NCBI RefSeq assembly: GCF_000739815.1
Contig: NZ_BBJJ01000012.1
Span: 62,001-126,000 of the forward strand
Reading direction: 5' to 3'
DNA length: 64,000 nt
Origin: Paraburkholderia mimosarum LMG 23256 = NBRC 106338
GTDB lineage: Bacteria; Pseudomonadota; Gammaproteobacteria; Burkholderiales; Burkholderiaceae
Shown: in pieces, positions 28,847-36,573 of the stretch
How positions within the stretch are numbered: position 1 is the first letter of the stretch
Layout of the letters: each line of letters opens with the position of its first letter
Translations under genes and position numbers: made by a program
Notes under the pieces: model-generated
Databases searched by the model: none
What the model was told of the DNA's origin: nothing
What the model saw: the letters and a program-made list of their open reading frames with translations, nothing else

Positions 28847-29461
28847 ATGCAGTTGATCGGTATGATGGACTCCCCATATGTGCGTCGCGTCGCGATTTCG
28901 CTGCATGTCCTCGGGCTCGAGTTCGAGCACCACAGCATTTCGGTATTTCGCCAGTACGGCGAATTTGCCCGGATCAACCCGGTCGTGAAGGCGCCCACGT
29001 TCATCGACGACGATGGCACCCAGCTGATCGATTCGACGCTGATTCTCGACTATCTGGACCGCAAGGTGCCTGCCGCGCGGCGGCTCATGCCGGAGGAAAC
29101 GCAAGAGCGCGCGTTCGCACTGCGCGTGAACGGTTTCGCGCTCGCGGCCATGGAAAAGACGGTGCAGCAGGTCTACGAGCGCGAACTGCGTCCCGCCGAG
29201 CGCCAGCACGAGCCGTGGTTCGAACGCGTGAACGCCCAGATGCACGCGGCGTGGGCGGTCCTCGAGCAACTCGTCGCGGGCCGCGGCGGCTGGCTGTGCG
29301 CGGGCCGCATCACGCAGGCCGATATCACGGCGGCCGTTGCATGGCGGTTCAATCAGCACATCTTGCCCGGTTCCGTGGATCCCGCACGGTACCCGGCGAT
29401 CGCCGCGCTCTCCGCGCGCGCCGAGACGCTGCCGGAGTTCGTCGCCACGCCCCTCGTCTAG
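28847..29461 (+). CDS. Glutathione S-transferase family protein
   Basis: A 204-residue cytosolic GST. The N-terminal thioredoxin-like domain (about 1-78) opens MQLIGMMDSPYVRRVAISL, with the catalytic Ser/Tyr region SPY, the cis-proline motif VKAPTFIDDDG and the glutathione-contacting DSTLILDYLD. The all-helical C-terminal domain ends at about residue 204. GSTs conjugate or reduce electrophiles with glutathione. The physiological substrate is unknown. The gene has no evident operon partner. Confidence 0.87.
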   Translation: MQLIGMMDSPYVRRVAISLHVLGLEFEHHSISVFRQYGEFARINPVVKAPTFIDDDGTQLIDSTLILDYLDRKVPAARRLMPEETQERAFALRVNGFALAAMEKTVQQVYERELRPAERQHEPWFERVNAQMHAAWAVLEQLVAGRGGWLCAGRITQADITAAVAWRFNQHILPGSVDPARYPAIAALSARAETLPEFVATPLV

Positions 29462-29696
29462 AGGCGGACGCGCGTTGGCGAGCCACATCGCGCAATGCGT
29501 CGCAAGGAGGCACTGCGGCCGGCCGGCGAAAGTGCCGCGCCGAGCCCGGTGCCGGCGCACCTGTTCCCATTGTTCGCGATTCTTGACAAGTGACTTCGCG
29601 GACGAGCCATTTATCAGCGCACGCTGCATTCATACAATCACAAACATCGAATGGCCTTACGTCACCAGGACGCGGGGCGTGCAGCGGGAGCGGGTC

Positions 29697-29915
29697 ATGA
29701 AATCCTTTATCGAACGACAGTTGTATCAGCCTGCGCTGGTCCTGCCGATGGTGGACTTGATGCAGATGATGGTGTCGCTCGACTTCAACATGGGGCAAGT
29801 CGGGCTGATGATGGCTACGCGCGGTGCGCGCGCCGCATTTCAGCGCTCGCGCGAATTGTGGAGCGCAGACCGCGATGAAGTCGCGGCTGCGCATTGCGCG
29901 CATTGCTCGCATTGA
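29697..29915 (+). CDS. Small hypothetical protein
   Basis: A 72-residue frame, MKSFIERQLYQPALVLPMVD at the start, methionine-rich in the middle (LMQMMVSLDFNMGQVGLMMATRG, read in parts). It ends in a Cys/His cluster (AAHCAHCSH) that could bind a metal. A GGGAG sequence lies upstream. No family is recognised. The non-random composition and terminal CxxC-type cluster favour a real gene. Confidence 0.5.
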   Translation: MKSFIERQLYQPALVLPMVDLMQMMVSLDFNMGQVGLMMATRGARAAFQRSRELWSADRDEVAAAHCAHCSH

Positions 29916-30084
29916 TCCGGCGCCCGGATCGCGCGGGCGAGCGACTGCACGCCGGTTTGCCCCACGGTAAGACCAAGCCCCAATAACGCATTCACCGAAC
30001 GCCTGACGCAAGCGCGCAGTGCGTTCGACAGTCCCCCTGACGCGCAGCGGCTTCGCCCGTTTGCTGTTGTGACGTCACCCTGTG

Positions 30085-30119
30085 AGCCGCCTCGTCGTGC
30101 GAGGCGGCTCTTTTTTTTG
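30085..30119 (+). terminator. Rho-independent terminator
   Basis: An 11-bp stem GAGCCGCCTCG/CGAGGCGGCTC with a 5-nt loop, followed by eight T. It ends transcription from the left (small gene ending 29915) ahead of the oxidoreductase gene. The rest of the 29916-30282 gap shows nothing else. Confidence 0.9.
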
Positions 30120-30282
30120 CGCCTGCGTCATTCGCCTTCGCACTGCACGCGGAGGCACACCATCACGCTGCGCGCCGTTGCCATTCGGCGCGCGTAAGAT
30201 GGCGCGAGCGGCCGCGTCTGGCGGATGTGCATTGCGGGGCGGCATCCCGGCTCAACGCGTGACAACGGCAAAGGAGAGCGGC

Positions 30283-31701
30283 ATGGCACAACGATTCGAT
30301 GCGATCGTGATCGGCACGGGGCAGAGCGGGCCGCCTCTCGCCGTGCGGCTCGGGCAGAGCGGCCGCAAGACGGCTGTGATCGAGCGCGCGGCGTTTGGCG
30401 GCACCTGTGTGAACGTGGGGTGCACGCCGACCAAGGCGTATGTCGCTTGCGCGCGTGCCGCCCACGTTGCGCGGCACGCGGCCGACTTCGGCGTGCGAAT
30501 CGGCGGTGGCGAACTGGCGAGTGGCGTGCCCGCAGGCAATGTTCACGTCGACCTCGCGTTCGTGAAGGCGCGCAAGGAGCGCATCGTCGGGGCTTCGCGT
30601 GACGGGGTCGAGCGCTGGCTGCGCGAGGCGCCGAATGTCACCGTGTTCAAGGGTCATGCCCGCTTCTCAGGCGCGCATGCGGTGCGCGTGAGCACCCACG
30701 ACGGCGCCCAGGCCGATCTCGAAGCACCCGAAATTTTCATCAACACGGGCACGCGCGCGCAGATCCCCGCCATTCCGGGCCTCGAAACAATTCGCTACGA
30801 AACCAACTCGACGCTGCTCGCGCTCGAGCAATTGCCCGAACATCTGGCGATCTGCGGCGCCAGCTACGTGGCGCTCGAATTCGCGCAGATGTTCCGCCGA
30901 TTCGGCAGCCGCGTGACGGTGCTGGTGCGCGGGCAACGCATCCTCTCGCGCGAGGATGAAGACTTTTCGCACGCCGTGCAGGACCTTCTCGCGCGCGAAG
31001 GTGTGGCGTTTCGTTTCGGCGCGCAGCCGCGCAGCGTGGCGCCGCTCGAAGGCGACGCAGGCGTGCGCATCGCGCTCGACAGCGGTCCGCTCGATGCTTC
31101 GCACCTGCTGTTCGCGACGGGACGCGTGCCGAACACCGACGACCTGGGCCTCGACGCCGCGGGCATCGAGACCGACACGCACGGGCTCATTGCCGTGGAT
31201 GGCCAGTTGCGCACGGCCGTGGAAGGCATCTGGGCGCTCGGCGACGTGAACGGCCGCGGTGCGTTCACGCACTCGTCATACGACGACTTCCAGATCGTCG
31301 CGGCGAATCTGCTCGACGGCAAGGCGCGCAGCGCCGACACCCGCATTCCCGCGTACGCGGTGTATGTCGATCCGCCGCTTGCCCGCGTGGGGTTGAGCGA
31401 GCGCGAAGTGCGCGAGCGCGGCAAGCCTGCGCTCATCGCCACGATGCCGATGTCACGCGTAGGCCGCGCGCGCGAGCGCGGCGAAACCGGCGGTTTCATG
31501 AAGGCGATGGTCGACCCGCAGACGCAACGCATCCTCGGCGCGGCGATATTCGGCATCGAAGGCGACGAGGCGATCCACACGTTCATCGACACGATGACGG
31601 CCGGCGCGCCCTACACGACGCTGCAATACGCGATGCACGTGCACCCCACCGTGAGCGAACTGGTGCCGACCTTGCTCGACGGCCTGAAACCCCTCGCTTG
31701 A
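30283..31701 (+). CDS. FAD-dependent pyridine nucleotide-disulfide oxidoreductase (MerA-like)
   Basis: A 472-residue class I flavoprotein. The start at 30283 follows AAGGAG and gives the FAD-binding Rossmann motif VIGTGQSG near residue 10. The redox-active disulfide is GGTCVNVGC (Cys42, Cys47). An NAD(P)-binding domain and a second FAD motif (WALGDVNGRGAFTHSSYDD, read in parts) follow. A C-terminal dimerisation domain with HVHPTVSELVPT closes the protein. It resembles mercuric reductase-type proteins but lacks the N-terminal metal-binding domain, the C-terminal vicinal cysteines and any mer neighbours. Mercury reduction is therefore doubtful. Confidence 0.85.
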   Translation: MAQRFDAIVIGTGQSGPPLAVRLGQSGRKTAVIERAAFGGTCVNVGCTPTKAYVACARAAHVARHAADFGVRIGGGELASGVPAGNVHVDLAFVKARKERIVGASRDGVERWLREAPNVTVFKGHARFSGAHAVRVSTHDGAQADLEAPEIFINTGTRAQIPAIPGLETIRYETNSTLLALEQLPEHLAICGASYVALEFAQMFRRFGSRVTVLVRGQRILSREDEDFSHAVQDLLAREGVAFRFGAQPRSVAPLEGDAGVRIALDSGPLDASHLLFATGRVPNTDDLGLDAAGIETDTHGLIAVDGQLRTAVEGIWALGDVNGRGAFTHSSYDDFQIVAANLLDGKARSADTRIPAYAVYVDPPLARVGLSEREVRERGKPALIATMPMSRVGRARERGETGGFMKAMVDPQTQRILGAAIFGIEGDEAIHTFIDTMTAGAPYTTLQYAMHVHPTVSELVPTLLDGLKPLA

Positions 31702-31724
31702 AACCAACACGTGAGTGCTTCCGG

Positions 31725-32102
31725 ATGAACGAACCGCTAACCGCCGCATTCGGCAATCTATTCGCAGGCATCGTCCACGACGCGGACAAGGAGCGTCTGG
31801 ATACGCTCGTTTCGCGCGATGGGCTGTCGATCGAGCGCATCGTCTCGACGGGGCAGGCGAGCCCGCCGGGCTTCTGGTACGACGACGCGCGCGAGGAGTG
31901 GGTGGTGCTGCTCTCCGGCGCGGCGACGCTGGCGTTCGAGGATGCGGCCGTGCCGCCGCGGCGCCTGCTGCCTGGCGACTATGTGCACCTGCCGGCGCAT
32001 TGCCGCCACCGCGTGTCCTGGACCGATCCAACCGCGCCGAGCGTGTGGCTGGCGGTGTATATCGGCGCGGGAGCGAATGAGAACGACGACGCAAAGGCGT
32101 GA
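31725..32102 (+). CDS. Cupin-domain protein
   Basis: A 125-residue single-domain cupin. The two cupin motifs read EEWVVLLSGAATLAFED and PGDYVHLPAHCRHRVSWTD. Metal-type residues are few in motif 1 but His is present in motif 2. The start at 31725 leaves 23 bp after the oxidoreductase stop, so they are probably cotranscribed. Role unknown; such small cupins are often isomerases, sensors or carbohydrate-modifying enzymes. Confidence 0.78.
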   Translation: MNEPLTAAFGNLFAGIVHDADKERLDTLVSRDGLSIERIVSTGQASPPGFWYDDAREEWVVLLSGAATLAFEDAAVPPRRLLPGDYVHLPAHCRHRVSWTDPTAPSVWLAVYIGAGANENDDAKA

Positions 32103-32143
32103 GCGCGGCGATAATCGCTGTTCCATAGCCGAGCCGTTCCGCC

Positions 32144-32632
32144 ATGTCCGCGAAACACCCGCTGCGTCCGCTGCACGTTGCGCTGGTTGCCGATACGCAC
32201 AATCTGCTGCGCCCCGAGCTCCTTGCATTCGTCAAGGGCTCGGACGCGATCGTGCACGCTGGTGACATCTGCGACGCGGCTGTGCTCGACACGCTCGCGG
32301 CCATCGCGCCGCTTACCGCAGTGCGCGGCAACAACGATCGTGGCGCGTGGGCGGAGGCGCTGCCCCTGCAGACCACGGTGGAACTGGGCGGCGTGCGGCT
32401 CGCCGTGGTACACGAACTGGCCGATCTGCAAGGCAATCCCGCTGTTGAAGGCATTGCGCTCGTCGTGAGCGGGCATTCGCACAAGCCAGCGCTCGAAACG
32501 CGCGATGGCGTGCTGTTCGTGAATCCCGGCAGCGCGGGGCCGCGGCGCTTCAGGCTGCCCGTCTCGGCGGCGATGTTGACGATAGCAAGCGACGGCGCAC
32601 TGCACGTCGAGCACGTCAACCTCGTCGAATAG
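32144..32632 (+). CDS. YfcE/MJ0936-type metallophosphoesterase
   Basis: A 162-residue calcineurin-like phosphoesterase of the small YfcE class. Metal-binding motifs are VADTH, HAGDICD, GNND, VVHE and SGHSHKP, followed by NPGSAGPRR. Family members hydrolyse phosphodiesters with Mn in vitro, and biological substrates are uncertain. It follows the cupin gene by 41 bp and could be in the same transcript. Confidence 0.87.
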   Translation: MSAKHPLRPLHVALVADTHNLLRPELLAFVKGSDAIVHAGDICDAAVLDTLAAIAPLTAVRGNNDRGAWAEALPLQTTVELGGVRLAVVHELADLQGNPAVEGIALVVSGHSHKPALETRDGVLFVNPGSAGPRRFRLPVSAAMLTIASDGALHVEHVNLVE

Positions 32633-32653
32633 CGCTATCGGGCGAGCAAGAAA

Positions 32654-32678
32654 AAAGGCCAGCACGAAGCTGGCCTTT
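32654..32678. terminator. Bidirectional terminator
   Basis: A 10-bp stem AAAGGCCAGC/GCTGGCCTTT with a 5-nt loop between convergent genes. The run of seven A on the left gives a good U tract for the minus-strand transporter gene. Confidence 0.8.
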
Positions 32679-32702
32679 CGATGCGGGCGGTTTAATCCCG
32701 TA

Positions 32703-34181
32703 TCAGGCGCGCACGGCACGCACCGCGTCGGCGAGGGCGTATTCCTCGTCGAGTTCGCGCGCGAGACGCGCGCCGCGCAGCACCGCATGCGCTTCCGACT
32801 TGCTGCTGACGCTCGGCGCCGAACCCGGCAGCGGACGGCGCGCCGTTTCGGGCATTGCGAGCACCGAGACGATGCCGATCACCGCCGCGCCCATCAGGTA
32901 GTACGCGGGCATCATCAGATTCTGCGTGTGCTCGACGAGCCACGCCGCCACGAGCGGCGTCGTGCCGCCGAACAGCGACACCGACACGTTGAAGCCGATG
33001 GCGAGCGCGCTGTAGCGGATCGCGGTCGGGAACAGCGCCGGCAGCGCCGATGGCATCACGCCCGTGAAGCACGAGAGCAGCGCGCCGAGAATCAGGAGGC
33101 CGAAGAATACCGGCAAGAGCGTACCCGTCTGGATCAGCGTGAGTGCCGGGATCGAGAGCAGGATGAGCCCCACGCAGCCCCCGAGCATCACGGGCTTGCG
33201 GCCGACGGCATCGGACAGGCGCCCGAGCGCGAGCGTCATCGGCATCATGAGGACCATCACGATGAGCACGAGGAAGAGGCTATGCGTCTCGTTGAAGTGC
33301 AGCGTGGCCGAGAGGTAGCTCGGCAGGTACGAGAGCGCCATGTAGTCGGTCACGTTGAAGATCAGCACGAGGCCCACGCATAGCAGGAAGGGGCGCAGAT
33401 GGCGGGTGAGCAGCGCGTGCAGCGTGAGCTTCGGGCGCGCGTGTTCCTCGGCTTCGCGCAGTTGCGCTTCGCGCTTGAACGCGGGCGTTTCTTCGAGCTT
33501 CGTGCGGATATAGAGACCGACGAGGCCGAGCGGGCCGGCGATCATGAACGGCACGCGCCAGCCCCAGTCGAGCAGCTGCTCGTGCGAGAGCATGGCCGTC
33601 AGCAGGGCAACGGTGCCCGCGCCCAGGACGTAGCCGATCAGCGTGCCGAACTCGAGGAAGCTGCCCAGGAAGCCGCGGCGCTTGTCGGTGGCGAACTCGG
33701 CGATGAAGGTCGCCGCGCCGCCATATTCGCCGCCTGTCGAGAAGCCCTGGACGAGACGCGCCACGAGCAGGAGCGCGGGCGCGGCAATGCCGATCGAGTG
33801 GTACGACGGGATCAGCCCGATCGCGAAGGTGCCGCAGGCCATCATGATCATCGTCATCGCGAGCACGCGCTGGCGGCCGATACGGTCGCCCAGCGGCCCG
33901 AACACGATGCCGCCGATCGGGCGCACGAGGAATGCGGCCGCGAACGTGCCGAACGTCGCAATGAGCTGTGCTGACGCGCTGCTCGAGGGGAAGAACACCT
34001 GGCCGAGCGTGACGGCGAGGTAGCTGTACACGCCGAAGTCGAACCATTCCATGGCGTTGCCGAGCGCCATGGCGCCGACGGCGCGTTTGAGAAGGCCCTG
34101 GTCGACGATCGTGATGTCGTCGACAGTGAGGTCGGCGTATGCCGCCGGTGTGGCGGAAGTGGAAGCGGTCAAGGTCTGCAT
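32703..34181 (-). CDS. ProP-like MFS transporter (metabolite:H+ symporter family)
   Basis: A 492-residue protein with 12 hydrophobic helices. Family landmarks are NAMEWFDFGVYSYLAVTLGQ near the first helix, GPLGDRIGRQRVL and GFSTGGEYGGAATFIAEFA. The C-terminus is extended and hydrophilic (about 460-492) and may form a coiled segment, as in osmosensory ProP. E. coli ProP imports proline and glycine betaine. The substrate here is inferred from family. The ATG at 34181 is immediately preceded by GGAG, which is too close to serve as a ribosome-binding site, so the true start may be slightly different. Confidence 0.83.
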   Translation of the reverse strand: MQTLTASTSATPAAYADLTVDDITIVDQGLLKRAVGAMALGNAMEWFDFGVYSYLAVTLGQVFFPSSSASAQLIATFGTFAAAFLVRPIGGIVFGPLGDRIGRQRVLAMTMIMMACGTFAIGLIPSYHSIGIAAPALLLVARLVQGFSTGGEYGGAATFIAEFATDKRRGFLGSFLEFGTLIGYVLGAGTVALLTAMLSHEQLLDWGWRVPFMIAGPLGLVGLYIRTKLEETPAFKREAQLREAEEHARPKLTLHALLTRHLRPFLLCVGLVLIFNVTDYMALSYLPSYLSATLHFNETHSLFLVLIVMVLMMPMTLALGRLSDAVGRKPVMLGGCVGLILLSIPALTLIQTGTLLPVFFGLLILGALLSCFTGVMPSALPALFPTAIRYSALAIGFNVSVSLFGGTTPLVAAWLVEHTQNLMMPAYYLMGAAVIGIVSVLAMPETARRPLPGSAPSVSSKSEAHAVLRGARLARELDEEYALADAVRAVRA

Positions 34182-34842
34182 CTCCAATGACTGCGACGAG
34201 CGTAAGACGAGGCTCGCCACGGTTGCCGGAGAGTACCGTTTCGGGTTAGCGACGACATTTCGCGCACCGCGCGTCGCCGGATGGCGGCCGCTGCTGTGCC
34301 GCGCCAGGCAAGAGGCGCACGAAAGCAATGCTGAAGCGCCGCGAAACGACACTCGGACGAGTTGTGTTTAAGCGTTGCGCCTGCGTGGCCGTGGAAGGGG
34401 GGCAGGGCACATGAGGACGCTGGACCGGCACGGGGGTGCCCGGTAAAGCGCCGTTGAAATCAAAAAGCAGCCCGCGTTACGGAGCGTGTCTTTCTGCGAT
34501 GTGTGCACTCGGGGCGATGGCGTTCTGCCGCGATACGGGAAGTGTCGCCGCCGCAACACTGACGAATGCCGATTGATGGCTATTTGATGGAATAGCCTGT
34601 TGAACGAGGCCCAATGGTAGCATGATCGCCGAAGATCCTGCAAATCGCTTGCCAGGCGGGGTTCCTCGAAGCGGGCCAGATGCCCGTGTGGCGGGCGATT
34701 GCGCCGATTTCATGGAACCGTTTCCTGCGCCTGCAACGCGCATGAAGCACATAAAAAAACCGCGCCCGGGGCGCGGTTTTCGGTCGGCTGTGCTGCGCCA
34801 CCGACTGGCGCAGAGCACTTCCTGAGAGAGTTCCAGCAGGCC
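34182..34842. other. 661-bp intergenic region
   Basis: Between two minus-strand genes. Apart from the yggX terminator I see no RNA gene, repeat or convincing ORF. It should hold the promoter of the ProP-like gene, but no clear hexamer pair stands out. Confidence 0.45.
34756..34780 (-). terminator. yggX/argA operon terminator
   Basis: Stem AAAACCGCGC/GCGCGGTTTT with a 5-nt loop. On the minus strand it is followed by a run of T, about 65 bp past the yggX stop. Confidence 0.85.
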
Positions 34843-35118
34843 TTAGCCTTCGGTCGGCGGCACATAGCCGGCGGCCTGGTCGGCGCCTTCGCCGAAAAAG
34901 TACTTTTCCGTTTGCTTCATCAGATACTGACGTGCGCGCGGATCGGCCATGTTCAGGCGGTTTTCGTTGATCAGCATGGTCTGCTGCTTGAGCCACTGCT
35001 GCCACGCCTCCTTCGAGACGTTTTCGTAGATGCGCTTGCCGAGTTCGCCGGGCAGCGGGGGAAAGTCGAGACCCTCGGCTTCCTTGCCGAGCTTCGCGCA
35101 TTGAATCATACGGGCCAT
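34843..35118 (-). CDS. yggX: Probable Fe(2+)-trafficking protein YggX
   Basis: A 91-residue protein of the normal YggX length. Conserved start [21 protein letters not shown] with the single reactive cysteine (Cys7), then [21 protein letters not shown] and NENRLNM. It protects labile iron-sulfur clusters from oxidative damage and supplies iron in the cytoplasm. It lies 46 bp after argA on the same strand and probably shares its transcript. Confidence 0.95.
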   Translation of the reverse strand: MARMIQCAKLGKEAEGLDFPPLPGELGKRIYENVSKEAWQQWLKQQTMLINENRLNMADPRARQYLMKQTEKYFFGEGADQAAGYVPPTEG

Positions 35119-35164
35119 GCTGTGCTTCTCCTTGATCGTATGTGGGGGTGGCGTGAGCGGGCGC

Positions 35165-36550
35165 TCAGAGCTGTTTCATCAGCACGAGCGACTTGCGCTG
35201 CCAGTTGTAGAGCCGCCGGCGGTCTTCGGGCAGGTCGTCCACCGTTACCTTGACGAAGCCGCGCTTGAGGAACCAGTGTTCCGTGCGCGTGGTGAGCACG
35301 AAAATGCGGGTGAGGCCGCGTGCCCGCGCGCGCTGTTCGATGCGCCGCAAGAGCCGCTCCCCGTCGCCGGAGCCTTGCGCCTCGGGCGAGACCGTGAGAC
35401 ACGCCATTTCGCCGATGCGCTCCTGCGAGTACGCGTAGAGCGCCGCGCAGCCGAACAGCACGCCATCGTGCTCGATCACCGAGAAGTGGTCGATGTCGCG
35501 CTCGATCTGGTGGCGGCCGCGGCGCACGAGCGTGCCGTCGCTTTCGAGCGGCTCGATCAGCGTGAGAATGCCGCCGACGTCATCGGGTGTGGCCTCGCGC
35601 AGGCTTTCCAGGTTCTCGTACGAGATCATGGTGCCCACGCCGTCGTGCAGGAACAGTTCGAGCAGGACGCTGCCGTCGAGCGCATAAGGAATGATGTGCG
35701 CACGGCCCACGCCGCCGCGGCAGGCGCGAATCGAGTGCTTCAGATAGAAGCCCGCGTCGCCGAGCACGGTGCCGCTTTCCTGCAGCTTGTAGGCGTCGTC
35801 GAGCGACATTTCGCGGATCAGCTCGCCATCTTCGTCGATCAGGCCCGGCGTTTCGGTGAGGAAAATGATCTTGTCGGCGCGCAGCGCAATGCCCGCCGCC
35901 GAAGCGACATCTTCCATCGAGAGGTTGAACGCCTCGCCCGTGGGCGAGAAACCGAGCGGCGAGAGCAGCACGAGCTTGCGGCTCGCGAGCGAATGGCGGA
36001 TCGAATCCGCGTCGATCTTGCGCACGACGCCCGTGTGCTGGAAGTCGACGCCGTCGAGAATGCCGACCGGTCGCGCCGTCACGAAATTGCCCGACACCAC
36101 GCTGATGTGCGCGTGCGCCATCGGCGTATTCGGCAGACCCTGGCTGATCGCAGCCTCGATGTCGAGACGCACTTCGCCGGCCGCTTCCTTCGCGGACTCG
36201 AGCGCGCGGGCATTCGTGATGCGCATGCCGTGCGAGAACTCGGATTCGACGCCGTGCAGGCTCATCTGCTCTTCGGCCTGCGGGCGCGAGCCGTGCACGA
36301 GCACGATCTGGATGCCCATGGCCTGCAGCAGCGCGATGTCGGCGACGAGCGCGTTGAGCAGATTCTGGTGGACGACCTCGCCGCCGAACGCGACGACGAA
36401 CGTCTTGCCCTGGAACCTGTGGATGTAGGGCGCGACCGATCGCATCCAGTCGACGAACTGCGCGTGCTGCGCGAGGATCTGCGAGTCGGGATCCGCAGCG
36501 GCGGCGGGCGCGCTGTCGGTGGCGGGGGCGAGGTCGGTTTGGGAATTCAT
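35165..36550 (-). CDS. argA: N-acetylglutamate synthase ArgA
   Basis: A 461-residue fusion of an amino acid kinase-like domain (about 35-300; arginine-binding, [11 protein letters not shown] and VLVHGSRPQ) and a C-terminal GNAT acetyltransferase domain (about 310-461; [19 protein letters not shown] is the acetyl-CoA loop). It makes N-acetylglutamate, the first step of arginine synthesis, with feedback by arginine. The N-terminal 30 residues are Ala/Asp/Pro-rich. The start lies 23 bp from the divergent hrpA start. Confidence 0.95.
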   Translation of the reverse strand: MNSQTDLAPATDSAPAAAADPDSQILAQHAQFVDWMRSVAPYIHRFQGKTFVVAFGGEVVHQNLLNALVADIALLQAMGIQIVLVHGSRPQAEEQMSLHGVESEFSHGMRITNARALESAKEAAGEVRLDIEAAISQGLPNTPMAHAHISVVSGNFVTARPVGILDGVDFQHTGVVRKIDADSIRHSLASRKLVLLSPLGFSPTGEAFNLSMEDVASAAGIALRADKIIFLTETPGLIDEDGELIREMSLDDAYKLQESGTVLGDAGFYLKHSIRACRGGVGRAHIIPYALDGSVLLELFLHDGVGTMISYENLESLREATPDDVGGILTLIEPLESDGTLVRRGRHQIERDIDHFSVIEHDGVLFGCAALYAYSQERIGEMACLTVSPEAQGSGDGERLLRRIEQRARARGLTRIFVLTTRTEHWFLKRGFVKVTVDDLPEDRRRLYNWQRKSLVLMKQL

Positions 36551-36557
36551 GCCCGGG

Positions 36558-36565
36558 ATTATAAT
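36558..36565. promoter_or_regulatory. Symmetric -10 element shared by argA and hrpA
   Basis: ATTATAAT gives TATAAT on both strands. It ends 8 nt before the hrpA ATG and 7 nt before the argA ATG. Start sites at the usual distance would make both transcripts leaderless or nearly so. No strong -35 is seen for either gene. Confidence 0.5.
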
Positions 36566-36573
36566 GCGCCCCC

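Noticed and set aside
30283..31701. Annotation as mercuric reductase
   Set aside because: The N-terminal metal-binding domain, the C-terminal cysteine pair and all mer neighbours are missing.
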